Positions 25,590 through 35,167 of a stretch of DNA of 43,067 nt are shown piece by piece. Each line of letters begins with the position of its first letter. Positions within the stretch are counted from its first letter, which is position 1. The notes under the pieces are model-generated. The model worked only from the letters and a program-made list of their open reading frames with translations. It searched no databases and was not told where the DNA came from. The translations under genes and the position numbers were made by a program. Origin of the DNA: CAYOVG01 sp964407285 (GTDB taxonomy: Bacteria > Desulfobacterota > Syntrophobacteria > Syntrophobacterales > Syntrophobacteraceae); contig CAYOVG010000013.1 in the NCBI GenBank assembly GCA_964407285.1, positions 1 through 43,067 of the forward strand. Reading direction: 5' to 3'.

Positions 25590-26348
25590 CTAGGTGGAAA
25601 AATCCCACTTTTTGAGCGCATCGAGCGACTCATGGCTGGTGAGGTTGTAGTGAATCGGCGTGATGGAGATGTAATTCTCCGATACGGCCTGAAAGTCCGA
25701 CTCCGGATCGTGCTCCAGCAGGGGATTGGAGCTGCATAGCCAGTAGTATTCGTGGTTTCGGGGGTCCATGCGGCGGTCGTAGCGTTCCAGGAATTTGAGG
25801 TCCCCCTGGTGTGTGATGCGCACTCCGCGAACTTCCTCGGCGGGAATGTTGGGCACGTTGACATTGAGCGATACGCCGGGGGGGAGCCCCTGCCGCTCGA
25901 TGAGACGGAGCACTTCCGGTATGAACAGCGCGGCGGTATCATAAAAGGGGTCGTCGAACGCGTCGATGGACACCGCCACCGAGGGAATTCCCAGCACGGC
26001 CGCTTCGGTAGCGGCGGAAACCGTCCCGGAATAAATGACGTTGACCCCGACGTTGGCCCCGAGGTTGATGCCCGAAACCACCACTTCGGGAGGCGGCTTG
26101 AGCAGTTCGGTAGCAGCCAGTTTCACGCAGTCGGCGGGGTAGCCGTCTATTGCGTATCCGAAAAATTTGCCGTTTCGGGAAACGGATTTGACGCGCAGAG
26201 GACTCAAAAAGGTGATCGCGTGCCCTACGGCGCTCCGCTCACTCTCGGGGGCCACAACGACCACTTCGTGTTCGTCTTCCAGCGCCCGGTACAGGGCTTC
26301 GATCCCCTTGGCGTAAATACCGTCGTCGTTGGTCAGTAGTACTCGCAT
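25590..26348 (-). CDS. surE: 5'/3'-nucleotidase SurE
   Basis: Metal-dependent phosphatase acting on nucleoside monophosphates and related compounds. The 252 residues start with the SurE signature RVLLTNDDG, whose adjacent Asp pair binds the metal, and contain APESERSAVGHAIT and VVSGINLGANVGVNVIYSGTV. Length is typical. It lies 19 nt after korC and ends the korDABC operon. SurE is common in many contexts, so the link to 2-oxoacid metabolism may be only positional. Confidence 0.96.
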   Translation of the reverse strand: MRVLLTNDDGIYAKGIEALYRALEDEHEVVVVAPESERSAVGHAITFLSPLRVKSVSRNGKFFGYAIDGYPADCVKLAATELLKPPPEVVVSGINLGANVGVNVIYSGTVSAATEAAVLGIPSVAVSIDAFDDPFYDTAALFIPEVLRLIERQGLPPGVSLNVNVPNIPAEEVRGVRITHQGDLKFLERYDRRMDPRNHEYYWLCSSNPLLEHDPESDFQAVSENYISITPIHYNLTSHESLDALKKWDFST

Positions 26349-26367
26349 GTAATGATCTACCCTACCT

Positions 26368-26934
26368 TCAGTGATTCATACCCGGTTTTCTCTCGCTCAG
26401 GAATTGCGTGGCCGCATCCATTCCCGCATGCAGCGCCTTCTGGTTGAGTTCGGCGAAGCCGGGGGGAATCCTGTGGAGCAGGGCCGCTTCCAGGCTGCTC
26501 ACCCGCACTATCCCGGACAGCACCGTCAGCGCCCCCAGCGCGACGATATTGGCCGTCATCTCCTTACCGATCCTCGTTCTGGCAATCTGCGTGAAAGGCA
26601 GCGCCACGGCCCTGGTGGTGGGGATCTGCCGGACGAAGGTCGAATCCGCAATAAACATTCCCCCCGGTTTCAGGTCGAAGAAGTACGCATCGCAGGCCTT
26701 CTGGCTCATTGCCAGGAGCAGGTTCGGCTTGATCGCCTTGGGGTAATCGATCTCTTCGTCGCTTACCACCACTTCCGCCTTGCTTGCCCCTCCTCTCGCT
26801 TCCGGGCCGTAACTCTGAGTCTGGCAAACGAACTTGCCGTCGTAGAGGCCGGCGGCCTCGGCAAGAATGATGCCCGCCAGGATGAGTCCCTGGCCTCCCG
26901 CGCCGCTCAGCCGGATTTCAAAGCGTTCCGTCAT
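26368..26934 (-). CDS. korC: 2-oxoacid:ferredoxin oxidoreductase gamma subunit
   Basis: Gamma subunit of a four-subunit CoA-dependent oxidoreductase that oxidises a 2-oxoacid to acyl-CoA with reduction of ferredoxin. The 188 residues begin with the family motif RLSGAGGQGLILAG and contain QSYGPEARGGASKAEVVVS. It is third of four Kor-type subunits by function and last in the gene order D-A-B-C, 28 nt after korB. The substrate (2-oxoglutarate or a branched-chain oxoacid) cannot be settled from sequence alone. Confidence 0.92.
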   Translation of the reverse strand: MTERFEIRLSGAGGQGLILAGIILAEAAGLYDGKFVCQTQSYGPEARGGASKAEVVVSDEEIDYPKAIKPNLLLAMSQKACDAYFFDLKPGGMFIADSTFVRQIPTTRAVALPFTQIARTRIGKEMTANIVALGALTVLSGIVRVSSLEAALLHRIPPGFAELNQKALHAGMDAATQFLSERKPGMNH

Positions 26935-26962
26935 GACAACGATCTCCCGACATTACATTGCA

Positions 26963-27802
26963 TTATGCCCCGGACTCCCGTGCTTTCGCCGCTTCCCGGA
27001 TCTTTTCGTACTCCCGGGTGTAGACGGGAAGGTCCCGGTCCACCAGCACCCCTATGGTGAAGCGCCCCCTCAATTCTTCTTCCGTCATGGATTCGGCCTT
27101 TTCCACACGTACGGCGGCTTCCTTTTGCGCCTGGAGCATCTGCACGGCGCCCCCCAGCTTGTTTCTCCTGCCGTACTGCGTGTGGCAGTGGCTCATGACC
27201 TCCACGACCGAGAATCCCCTCTTGAGGATGGCTTTCTCGATAAGGCCGTCCAGCATGGATGCGTGATAGACGGTCCCGCGGGCCACCATGCCGGCTCCGG
27301 CGGTTACGGCCAGTTCCGCGATGGAAAAAGCGTGCTCGACATTGCCGTAGAGGGCGGTAGTGGCCAGCGCGCCGTAGGGAGTGGTCGGGGAATACTGGCC
27401 GCCGGTCATTCCGTAAATGCTGTTGTTGACGATGATTGCCGTCAGGTTCAGGTTACGCCGCGCCGCATGGATGAAGTGGTTGCCCCCGATGGCCATGGCG
27501 TCGCCGTCCCCCATCACCACTATGACCTGGAGCTTCGGGTTCGCCAGTTTGACGCCGGTGGCGAAGGTGAGCGCCCTGCCGTGAGTGGTGTGCAGAGTAT
27601 TGAAGTCCACGTAAACCGGCAGTCTTCCAGCGCAACCGATTCCGGAAACCAGTACGATCTCGTCCTTTTCGAAACCGGTCCGGTCGATGGCCCGTATCAG
27701 GGAGCCGAGCAGGATTCCGTTGCCGCATCCCGGACACCATACGTGCGGGAATTTTTTCGTATGTCGCAGATATTTGTGTATCAGCCTGGTGGATTCCGCC
27801 AT
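26963..27802 (-). CDS. korB: 2-oxoacid:ferredoxin oxidoreductase beta subunit
   Basis: Thiamine-diphosphate-binding beta subunit, 279 residues. It has CPGCGNGILLGSLIRA near the N-terminus, with cluster-type cysteines, SGIGCAGRLPVYVDFNTLHTTHGRA, and the ThDP/Mg motif GDGDAMAIGGNHFIHAARRN ... IIVNNSIYGMTGGQ. Typical length. It lies between korA and korC with short spacers, so the subunits are made together. Confidence 0.94.
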   Translation of the reverse strand: MAESTRLIHKYLRHTKKFPHVWCPGCGNGILLGSLIRAIDRTGFEKDEIVLVSGIGCAGRLPVYVDFNTLHTTHGRALTFATGVKLANPKLQVIVVMGDGDAMAIGGNHFIHAARRNLNLTAIIVNNSIYGMTGGQYSPTTPYGALATTALYGNVEHAFSIAELAVTAGAGMVARGTVYHASMLDGLIEKAILKRGFSVVEVMSHCHTQYGRRNKLGGAVQMLQAQKEAAVRVEKAESMTEEELRGRFTIGVLVDRDLPVYTREYEKIREAAKARESGA

Positions 27803-27827
27803 TGTTGTGATTGTATCCTTTGAAATT

Positions 27828-28964
27828 CTAGAGTTTCACCAGTCGCTCGACGATGGCGTCGGGGGTGATGAGTCTTCCGTCGATACGGTTTAGGGTTTCC
27901 ACGCGGGTTGCTCCCGGATTGATGCGTTTTACTTCCCGTGCGATCTGTCCCATGTTCAACTCCGGAACGAGCACGCACCTGGCCGCCTTGAGCGCCGGTT
28001 CGACGTGTCGGCGCGGAAACGGCCACAGGGTAATGAGTTGCATGAGTCCGGCCTTTACGCCCCGAAGCCTTGCGTCGCGTACGGCCCGCCGGGCCGACCG
28101 CGCCACCGAGCCGTAAGCTATGACCAGGACTTCGGCATCTTCCGTGAATTCCTCGCTAACCATCTGGATATCGTGGAAGTGTTGGCTTATTTTCCGAAAA
28201 AGCCGCTTCATGAAGGGGACGATCTCGTCTTCCCGTTCCGTGGGGAATCCTCTGACGTCATGGATCAGGCCGGTCACATGATAGCGGTAGCCGTCCCCGA
28301 AAATCCCCATGGGAGGAACCCCGCGGCTATTGTCTTCATAGGGTATGTACCAGTCGGGCGGCATGTTGGGCCGTATCCGGTCCACGACTTCGATATCCTC
28401 GGGGGGCGGGAGAAGCACCTTCTCCCTGGTGTGCGCCACCACTTCGTCGGCAAGGATAATGACCGGCGTCCGGTACTTTTCGGATAGGTTGAAAGCCTTG
28501 ACCGTAATGTCGAAGCAGTCCCGAGTGGTCGATACCGACAGGACGATTATGGGATGGTCTCCGTGCGTGCCCCAACGGGCCTGCATGACGTCGCCCTGGC
28601 TCACGCTGGTGGGAAGACCCGTGCTCGGTCCGCCGCGCATGACATCGACGATCACGCACGGCACTTCGGCCACGCACGCGAACCCGAGATTTTCCTGCAT
28701 GAGGGAGAAACCGGGACCGCTGGTTGCGGTCATGGACTTGGCTCCGGCCAGTGACGCCCCTACTACCGCTCCCATGCTCGCGATCTCGTCTTCCATCTGG
28801 ATGAACGTTCCCCCGACGGCGGGAAGCCTGTACGACATGGCTTCACTGATTTCGGTCGCGGGCGTGATGGGGTAACCCGCGAAAAAACGGCATCCGGCCG
28901 CCAGGGCGCCTTCCACTATAGCTTCGTTTCCCTGGAGAAAAAGTTCCCGTCCAGGCGTCTTCAT
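27828..28964 (-). CDS. korA: 2-oxoacid:ferredoxin oxidoreductase alpha subunit
   Basis: Alpha subunit, about 378 residues from the ATG at 28964 (MKTPGRELFLQGNEAIVEGAL). It has the conserved FAGYPITPATEI, MEDEIASMGAVVGASLAG, TSGPGFSLMQE and RGGPSTGLPT blocks. The longer open frame reaching 29141 overlaps the ferredoxin gene and is an artefact of that frame. It begins 22 nt after korD. With korB it forms the catalytic core. Confidence 0.94.
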   Translation of the reverse strand: MKTPGRELFLQGNEAIVEGALAAGCRFFAGYPITPATEISEAMSYRLPAVGGTFIQMEDEIASMGAVVGASLAGAKSMTATSGPGFSLMQENLGFACVAEVPCVIVDVMRGGPSTGLPTSVSQGDVMQARWGTHGDHPIIVLSVSTTRDCFDITVKAFNLSEKYRTPVIILADEVVAHTREKVLLPPPEDIEVVDRIRPNMPPDWYIPYEDNSRGVPPMGIFGDGYRYHVTGLIHDVRGFPTEREDEIVPFMKRLFRKISQHFHDIQMVSEEFTEDAEVLVIAYGSVARSARRAVRDARLRGVKAGLMQLITLWPFPRRHVEPALKAARCVLVPELNMGQIAREVKRINPGATRVETLNRIDGRLITPDAIVERLVKL

Positions 28965-28986
28965 TCTTGTCACCGTCAATCGCCTC

Positions 28987-29331
28987 TCATTCACCCTTGC
29001 CGTTCCGGTCCTCGTCCGACTCCCGGTTTCCGGAGCACTTGCGCGCATGTACGCTGATTGCGAAGTCGGGGCAGTGCGCTTCACACCATCCGCACCCCGT
29101 GCAACGGTCCGATTTTTCAACGGTCGGGAACCCGTCTTCATCCACGCTTATGCACTCGTTGGGACAGAAAGCCGAACAGAGCCCGCACGACTTGCACCAG
29201 TCCCTGTAGATGTCGATCTCGTATATTTTCCTTGACTTCCCTGTCTCATTCGGGGCGGTCTCCTCGTGCGCCTGGCGCACGGATCCGGTTTCCCCGCCCT
29301 GGTGCTTCGGGTCGGAAAAGTCGTTGTCCAT
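28987..29331 (-). CDS. korD: 2-oxoacid:ferredoxin oxidoreductase delta subunit (2[4Fe-4S] ferredoxin)
   Basis: First gene of the operon: a 114-residue ferredoxin with CKSCGLCSAFCP and CTGCGWCEAHCP, each holding a [4Fe-4S] cluster. It passes electrons from the catalytic subunits to soluble ferredoxin. The N-terminal 35 residues are hydrophilic and not part of the ferredoxin fold. Being first in the operon fits KorD. Confidence 0.9.
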   Translation of the reverse strand: MDNDFSDPKHQGGETGSVRQAHEETAPNETGKSRKIYEIDIYRDWCKSCGLCSAFCPNECISVDEDGFPTVEKSDRCTGCGWCEAHCPDFAISVHARKCSGNRESDEDRNGKGE

Positions 29332-29798
29332 TCACAAACCTCTTGATGATGTTGAAGCCGGAACTCATAACTTGCTGAATAAACCCACTTGATTGTCATA
29401 GAATGACTTAGCCCATAATCAGATGTTTTTCAACCTCCACGGGGCAAAAAGGGACCTCCTCCGGATGTTCGAAAAGCGGGCGCGGTTCAGTTCCAGGTAA
29501 CAGGATTCAGGAAAAATCGGCATGGTCCAAGACAGGATAACGCTTCAAGGTCGCTCCCGCGAGAGCGAGGGGCCGGGAAACCTTCGTACGATACCCCCCC
29601 GCCGCCGTGAATCGCATAGCGATGTGCGGGATTTCTTTTTCGTCTTACGGCATCCCTGATGCCGTATGATATACTCTAACCGCCCGCTGCCGCTATGCAA
29701 GATTCCGGTGGATGGTTATGGTGGAGTGATTGACGTCGATCCGGAGCCACCGGACGAAATGCCGATTCTCATGGCGCTGCCTCTCCGAGGAATGACGG
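29332..29798. other. divergent control region between korD and the kinase gene
   Basis: No gene is visible in these 467 bases. Notable structures are a hairpin CGCTC...GAGCG (29552-29567) and a perfect 8-bp palindrome TACGGCAT-CCCTG-ATGCCGTA (29646-29666). Neither is followed by a T-run on either strand. No convincing promoter is seen on either strand. Confidence 0.45.
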
Positions 29799-31395
29799 AT
29801 GGAATATATTGCCGGGATGATTGAAGTTTTGTCCATCATTACACAGTTGCTGGCCGTCGTATTGGCTTTTAAGCTGATTTCCATCACAAGCGCAAGAAAG
29901 GCCTGGCTGGCGATTTCGGGCGCCATTCTTCTCATGGCGGTCCGCCGTATCATATCGCTCGTGCGGATGGAGTATGGGAATGTAACCGCACCCCAGTTGC
30001 TGTTCGGTGTTGTGGGGCTTATCACATCGATCATGATGCTTTATGGGGTGGCCTACATACCACAGGTTTTTCTCGATTTGAAGCGCTCCAGGGAGGAATT
30101 GAAGGCTGCTCACGACCACCTGGAAGAGAGAGTCGAGGAGCGTACCGCCGAACTGGCCAGGGTTAATGCGTCGTTGCAGGCCGAGGTCGCGGAGCGCAAG
30201 CAGGTTGAGGCGATGCTCCGGCTTAATGAGGCTCGACTCGAAACTCTGTGGGAGTTGAGCCACATGAGGGAATCCTCGGCGGATCAAATCGTGGAATTTG
30301 CCTTGGAACAGCAGGTGAAGCTCACCGGCAGCAACACCGGATGGATAGGGTTCGTGAATGAGGATGAAACGGCGCTGACCGCGATCGTAAGGTACGAAGG
30401 CCGGTAAGGTAGTCCGGGACCTTCTCCGCCTTCCCGTTCGGGATGCGGGCATCTGGGCGGATGCCGTACTGGAAAGGCGCTCGGTAGTGATCAATGATTG
30501 TTCGGTTTCCGGTACGTGCAAACAAGGCTTTCCCTCAGGGCGCATGCCGCTCAGGCGTTTGATGGCCATCCCGGTGTTCGAGGGGGACCGCATTGTGGCC
30601 GTTACCGCGGTGGCCGATAAGGAAGACGAATACGTCGCTTCGGATGCCAGGCAACTCACGCTTCTGATGGATGGGGTGTGGAAGCTAATGGAGCGTGAGC
30701 GTGCGGAAAGGGCTTTGCGGGAATCGGAAAGTCTTGCCGCCATCGGACGGGCGATATCTGCCGTGGCGCACGACATGAAGACCCCGCTCGTCGCCATTGG
30801 CGGATTTACCCGACTGGTAAAAAGACGCATTGGAGAGGACAGTCCGGTTCAAGACAAACTCGATATCGTTATCAGGGAGACTCAGCGACTGGAAGATATG
30901 GTCAAAGGCATGCTCGACTTCTCGCGGCCGCTGGAGTTGAAGCCGTCGCCGGGCGATGCTCGTCTGCTGGTGGCTGAGTGCCTCACGGTTGTCGAACCAT
31001 TGGCGCGGGAACGGGGTGTCGTCGTCTTGAATCGTCCGGGGCGAGATGTGCCGCCGGTATCATTCGATGCCATGAGAATGAAACAGGTGCTGATAAACCT
31101 CCTGACAAACGCCGTCGAAGCCTCTCCAGAGGGAGGGGAAGTGGCGATTTGCACTCGGGTAGCGGACGACAACCTTCTCCTGGATGTGACCGACCGCGGT
31201 TGCGGCATTCCCGTCGAGAAGCGGGATGAAATCTTTCTTCCCTTCTTTTCCACCAAGAAGGAGGGGACCGGTTTGGGACTTCCTATCGTCAAGAAGATCG
31301 TCGAAGCTCACCACGGGCACATCGAAATCATGGATAATCCGCGGGGAGGAGTCACTTTTCGGGTCGTGATTCCGGTGTGGTCGTCGAGGTCGTAG
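29799..31395 (+). pseudogene. GAF-domain membrane histidine kinase, frameshifted
   Basis: A full-length histidine kinase in two frames. The first (29799-30407) has three transmembrane segments, a coiled coil and the first half of a GAF domain (SNTGWIGFVNEDETALTAIVRYEG). The second frame continues without loss from about 30400 (GKVVRDLLRLPVRDAGIWAD) through the rest of the GAF domain, His in SAVAHDMKTPL, N-box INLLTNAVEA, G1 DRGCGIP and G2 GTGLGLPIV, to 31395. Removal of one base near 30399-30403 (AAGGCCGG) restores one frame of about 531 residues. The ATPase domain is intact, so the gene was functional until recently or the base is an error. Confidence 0.85.
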
Positions 31396-31399
31396 TCCG

Positions 31400-31571
31400 G
31401 AAGGCAGATGCCGTATCGGCCGGATTCGAGTTCTCTGGACCGGATTCGTATGTTGCGGCCCATTCCAGTTCGAACTTCGATTCAGGGTTTTTTGAAGGCA
31501 GGTCTTGTATCAGTGTATAGTCCGTCCTCGTCATCCTCGACGAGGAGTATCTTCACCGGAGTGTCTTGCAT
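31400..31571 (-). pseudogene. response-regulator fragment, N-terminus only
   Basis: From an ATG at 31571 the minus strand reads MQDTPVKILLVEDDED, the start of a receiver domain. After a frame change it continues DYTLIQDLPSKNPESKFELEWAATYESG, which aligns with the start of the orphan regulator at 11515-12315 (LRVLLIEDDEDDFVLVRDL). It then ends without the phospho-acceptor region. It lies beside the histidine kinase and may be the remains of its partner. Confidence 0.65.
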
Positions 31572-31784
31572 GTCGAAATCTTCCCCACAGGCTTGCGGCC
31601 CCGATGATTCCGGCGACGGTCACGTGAGTTGCAGACCGCGGGCGAAATCCAATGTCTCCATTCTCTTGTTGAAGCCATAATTGCGCCGGCCGCCGGAACG
31701 GAGGGTGGAACCAGGGATATGCGAATGAGAGAAATCTCCAATGTGAACAGGATGCTCATTGGATACGATGAATACCTTACCTTA

Positions 31785-31813
31785 TTGACAACCCCGGCGG
31801 TGCTGCATAGATA
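31785..31813 (+). promoter_or_regulatory. promoter candidate for the EEP phosphodiesterase gene
   Basis: TTGACA (31785-31790), a 17-nt spacer and TAGATA (31808-31813). The -35 is perfect and the -10 is weak (3 of 6). A TATGAT also overlaps at 31812. It lies about 85 nt before the start of the next gene. Confidence 0.5.
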
Positions 31814-31844
31814 TGATAAATCCCCAATTTTCCGAGAGGTGACG

Positions 31845-31889
31845 ATGGACGCGGCCTTGAGGAAGTCCTTTCGATCGATGGTTTCGTAG
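31845..31889 (+). CDS. possible 14-residue leader peptide
   Basis: A short frame encodes MDAALRKSFRSMVS. GAGAGGTGA lies immediately before its ATG, a better ribosome site than that of the following gene (31897). It lies between the promoter candidate and the EEP gene and could couple translation, or be a coincidence or gene remnant. Confidence 0.3.
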   Translation: MDAALRKSFRSMVS

Positions 31890-31896
31890 AGCAGAT

Positions 31897-33414
31897 ATGA
31901 AAGAGATCCAACTCATATACGCAAAGAATATTGTTTCGAGGAGTGGGAATCGTCTGAAGCAGGAACTCGAGTTTTTCATACTCGTGGGGAATTTTGCATT
32001 CCAGAAGCAGGTCGATGTCTTTTGGGCCGGGGAGGATGGCGCCTGGCGTACGCTCAAAGCCGAGTACGTCGGCGTGTCCGGGCGAAATCGGGAGATTTGG
32101 CGCGCTCACGTCGTTTTTGAGAAGACTTCGCGGACTTCCCTGCCGGGTTGCGTTCAATTTGCTTTGCGCTATCGAGTCATGGGAGCGGAGTACTGGGACA
32201 ACAACAACTCCTGGAACTACTCCATCGAGGCGGATTCCGGAGTGAAAGTGCGGGAAGGCGTTCCCCTGTTGAATATTGAATTCAACCCATCGCTCAATCG
32301 AGGCCAGAAGCTTTTTCCCGTGGTTGTGGCCGTGCATCGACACGTCGATCCCAAGAGGGTTTTTGTTCATTGGACAACCAATGGCTGGACAACCGTTCAC
32401 CGGACTCCATGTTCTTTTCAAAGATACTACTGGCACCAGGCCGCCCGCAGCAACGTCGAGAATCCGAACCAATATGGGTGGCTCATTTGGACGGGTCAGC
32501 TCGCGATCGAGAATGCCTACCGGGTCGAGTACGCGATTTCCTGCGATACCGACCGGGGAACCATATGGGATAACAATCTTGGAAGTAATTACGTCTCGCG
32601 CAGGGACCGCCTGAGCATTCTGACTCTCAACCTCCACTGCTACCAGGAAAACGACCAGGACGAGAAATTCGCCCGGATTGCCGGAGCAATCAACGACTTG
32701 AATGTCGATATCATCTGCCTTCAAGAGGTTTGCGAAAACTGGAACCACGGACAGGGGGACTGGAAATCGAATTCGGCGAGAATCATCAAGGAACGCCTGA
32801 AAAAATCGTACTATCTTTCCTACCATCTCTACACCGATTGGTCCCACATAGGGTTCGGCAAATACCGTGAGGGGGTTGCAATACTGAGCAAATACAAGTT
32901 CCGGGTGAAAAATTCCGGCTATGTTTCAAGTATCCGGGACATCGGCAGTATCCACTCGAGAAAAGTCGTAATGGCTCAAGTGCATGTTCCATATCTTGGG
33001 TTGGTCAATGTCTATTCGGTCCACCTGAGTTGGTGGGATGACGGCTTCCGGGAACAATTCGACAATCTGAGGAAGTGGGCCGACTGGGAAAGCGGTGACG
33101 ATGTGGTCGCTACATTCCTGTGTGGCGACTTCAACATCAAGGCGGGATCACAGGGGTACGCTTTCGTGGTCGCGTCAAAGAGGTATGACGATCAATTCCT
33201 CGAGGTTACATCGGAAGCGGTATTCCATCGGATATTCCGGCAACTCCGCCCGGAGTGGGAGAAAGACCTGGTTGGTGACCATCGGATTGATTTCATTTTC
33301 AAAGACAAGCGAAGTAAGTTGAAAGTGGTTTCTTCCAGGGTTCTGTTTACGGATTGCGATTACGGCAGAGTTTCCGATCATTCAGGCTACTTCGCGGAGT
33401 TCGAACCGATATAA
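31897..33414 (+). CDS. carbohydrate-binding-module / EEP phosphodiesterase fusion
   Basis: 505 residues without a signal peptide. The first 120 resemble a CBM21-type glycan-binding module (EFFILVGNFAFQKQVDVFWA, then YWDNNNSWNYSI near 99-110). A second similar module (about 125-232) has HWTTNGWTTV and TIWDNNLGSNY. Residues 238-505 form an endonuclease/exonuclease/phosphatase domain, with likely catalytic Asn245, Glu277 (LQEV), His376, Asp411/Asn413 (GDFN), Asp461/His462 and Asp494/His495 (SDHS). Substrate may be a phospholipid, a sugar phosphate or nucleic acid. I know no named family with this order. The next gene is a PLD-like protein 74 nt downstream. Confidence 0.72.
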   Translation: MKEIQLIYAKNIVSRSGNRLKQELEFFILVGNFAFQKQVDVFWAGEDGAWRTLKAEYVGVSGRNREIWRAHVVFEKTSRTSLPGCVQFALRYRVMGAEYWDNNNSWNYSIEADSGVKVREGVPLLNIEFNPSLNRGQKLFPVVVAVHRHVDPKRVFVHWTTNGWTTVHRTPCSFQRYYWHQAARSNVENPNQYGWLIWTGQLAIENAYRVEYAISCDTDRGTIWDNNLGSNYVSRRDRLSILTLNLHCYQENDQDEKFARIAGAINDLNVDIICLQEVCENWNHGQGDWKSNSARIIKERLKKSYYLSYHLYTDWSHIGFGKYREGVAILSKYKFRVKNSGYVSSIRDIGSIHSRKVVMAQVHVPYLGLVNVYSVHLSWWDDGFREQFDNLRKWADWESGDDVVATFLCGDFNIKAGSQGYAFVVASKRYDDQFLEVTSEAVFHRIFRQLRPEWEKDLVGDHRIDFIFKDKRSKLKVVSSRVLFTDCDYGRVSDHSGYFAEFEPI

Positions 33415-33488
33415 CCGGATCTGATATCACCCGTTATTCCAACCATTTCACACCTGGAGCGCCTGATTTTGCAAAGGAACGTGCTAAG

Positions 33489-35087
33489 ATGGAATATGCT
33501 GAAAGATATGCAACTCCCGGTGATGGGGAGCTGCATCCGAGCTTTCGAAGGGCTAACGAGTTTCAGGAAGTATTTTATATCAGGTGGGGACAAATCCGGT
33601 TCAATGTCCATTGGGGACCTGGAATAAACATCAAGGTCATTCTGAAGATCTACAGGAGCGATGGGGTCCTCGAGCAGTACTTCGTGGATACCGATCCTTA
33701 CGACGTCCATTTGAATGCTCACGGGAGAGCTACCAGGGACTTCTACATTCTCCCTTCCTCAGAAAAGCACGGTCATGTAAAGTGTGCTAAATTTTCATAT
33801 ATAGTCCACATCGATGAGCGATCCGTTCCTTCCAGGTACTCCTATATCTTTATGGATGGACGCCATTTTGAAGAGGATCGTCTTCAACGCAGGGTGATTA
33901 CCAGTGAATGGGCAACGCCGAATACCTACCGGACTCGGGAAGTGGATGCCGGTATTCTGCAAAGAGACGTGGACTGGTACAATCATCACTTTGAATCACT
34001 GAACGCAATTCCGAAGTTCACCAAGGGACAGCCCTCTCATCCCTACCATCCCAGGCGCTTCATCCACGATCAGATCGATAAAGTCATATATAGGAGGAAG
34101 ACGGGGTTGGATGGACACCACGTGATCAAGGTCTGCGTCGATTGCATCGACGACGCCGACTTCGTCAACCATTTGATATATGCTCATGAAAACAGGGTCA
34201 AGGTCCAGTGCATCGTAGACTGGAGGAAAATGACGCTTACCGACAGTGAGAGCTATGCCCGCCTGAAAAGATCCGGGATCGAGTTGCTGGGTGTGTTTTG
34301 TACTCCAAGGGATCCATCGATTGAAGTAGCTCCTGATATGCACAATAAATTCATTATCTTCGGTGATGAGGATTGCATTATCGGATCGTTTAACATCACC
34401 TTTGAAAGATGGTGGGCGAATTGGGAATCCGGGATCGCATTTCGTTCCCGAGGAGTCTGCAGACTCCTGGACAATGTCTTTCAGAGCATCCGTGGCGGCG
34501 TTATTCAAGCGTATAGAATTGATCCTTTAAGCCATTTCAATATTCTATATACATTCGGGCGTCACATGATTCATAACAAAAAGCATTATCGTCCTCACCA
34601 TGCAATACTGTCGGAAATCAATCGTTCCAGGTATTCCATCAAGGCGTGCCTGTTTCTTCTGGGAGAGCTTAGAGGCGAATATGGCGAGAGCGTTGTCGAT
34701 GCATTGATACTGGCAAGAAAAAAAGGCCTGGATATTCAGATCATATTCAATGGACATATGGCCAGGCAAGGAAGTCCCGCGGATGAATACAGTATGAAAG
34801 TGGAGCTACAAAGGCCGCTGCTCCCTTCAATTGAGCGCTTGAAAAAATTCGGAGTTACAGTTGTCCTGGCCTACGGACACGTTGATCACAGTATTCCCTA
34901 TTCTCCCTTACATCCAAAGTACTGCGTCATAGACGACCATGTCGTCTTGGACGGCAGTTTCAACTGGTACAACACCTCTGTTTTTTCTCATGATATGTTG
35001 GTGGTGATCAGGAATCGCAGTGTTGCGAATCATTACCTCTATGAGTTCAATCAGATATTGAGATTGTTCAGAGTATACTATATCTAG
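33489..35087 (+). CDS. phospholipase D-like protein with two HKD motifs
   Basis: 532 residues from the ATG at 33489. A beta-rich N-terminal region (about 20-130) and a linker precede two PLD repeats. The first has His285-x-Lys287 (MHNKFIIFGDEDCIIGSFN), with Asp one residue later than in the strict motif. The second is a canonical HKD (LHPKYCVIDDHVVLDGSFN, His475 and Lys477). No signal peptide is visible. PLD-family enzymes cut phosphodiester bonds in phospholipids or DNA. The gene is visibly AT-richer than its neighbours, which suggests recent acquisition with the upstream EEP gene. Confidence 0.8.
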   Translation: MEYAERYATPGDGELHPSFRRANEFQEVFYIRWGQIRFNVHWGPGINIKVILKIYRSDGVLEQYFVDTDPYDVHLNAHGRATRDFYILPSSEKHGHVKCAKFSYIVHIDERSVPSRYSYIFMDGRHFEEDRLQRRVITSEWATPNTYRTREVDAGILQRDVDWYNHHFESLNAIPKFTKGQPSHPYHPRRFIHDQIDKVIYRRKTGLDGHHVIKVCVDCIDDADFVNHLIYAHENRVKVQCIVDWRKMTLTDSESYARLKRSGIELLGVFCTPRDPSIEVAPDMHNKFIIFGDEDCIIGSFNITFERWWANWESGIAFRSRGVCRLLDNVFQSIRGGVIQAYRIDPLSHFNILYTFGRHMIHNKKHYRPHHAILSEINRSRYSIKACLFLLGELRGEYGESVVDALILARKKGLDIQIIFNGHMARQGSPADEYSMKVELQRPLLPSIERLKKFGVTVVLAYGHVDHSIPYSPLHPKYCVIDDHVVLDGSFNWYNTSVFSHDMLVVIRNRSVANHYLYEFNQILRLFRVYYI

Positions 35088-35167
35088 AGAGTTGTAACGG
35101 TTCACTCCTCGGGCGCCGGGCTGAAGCCGACGACATCGCGGGCTGACCGGGGACGGCATTCATCCGT

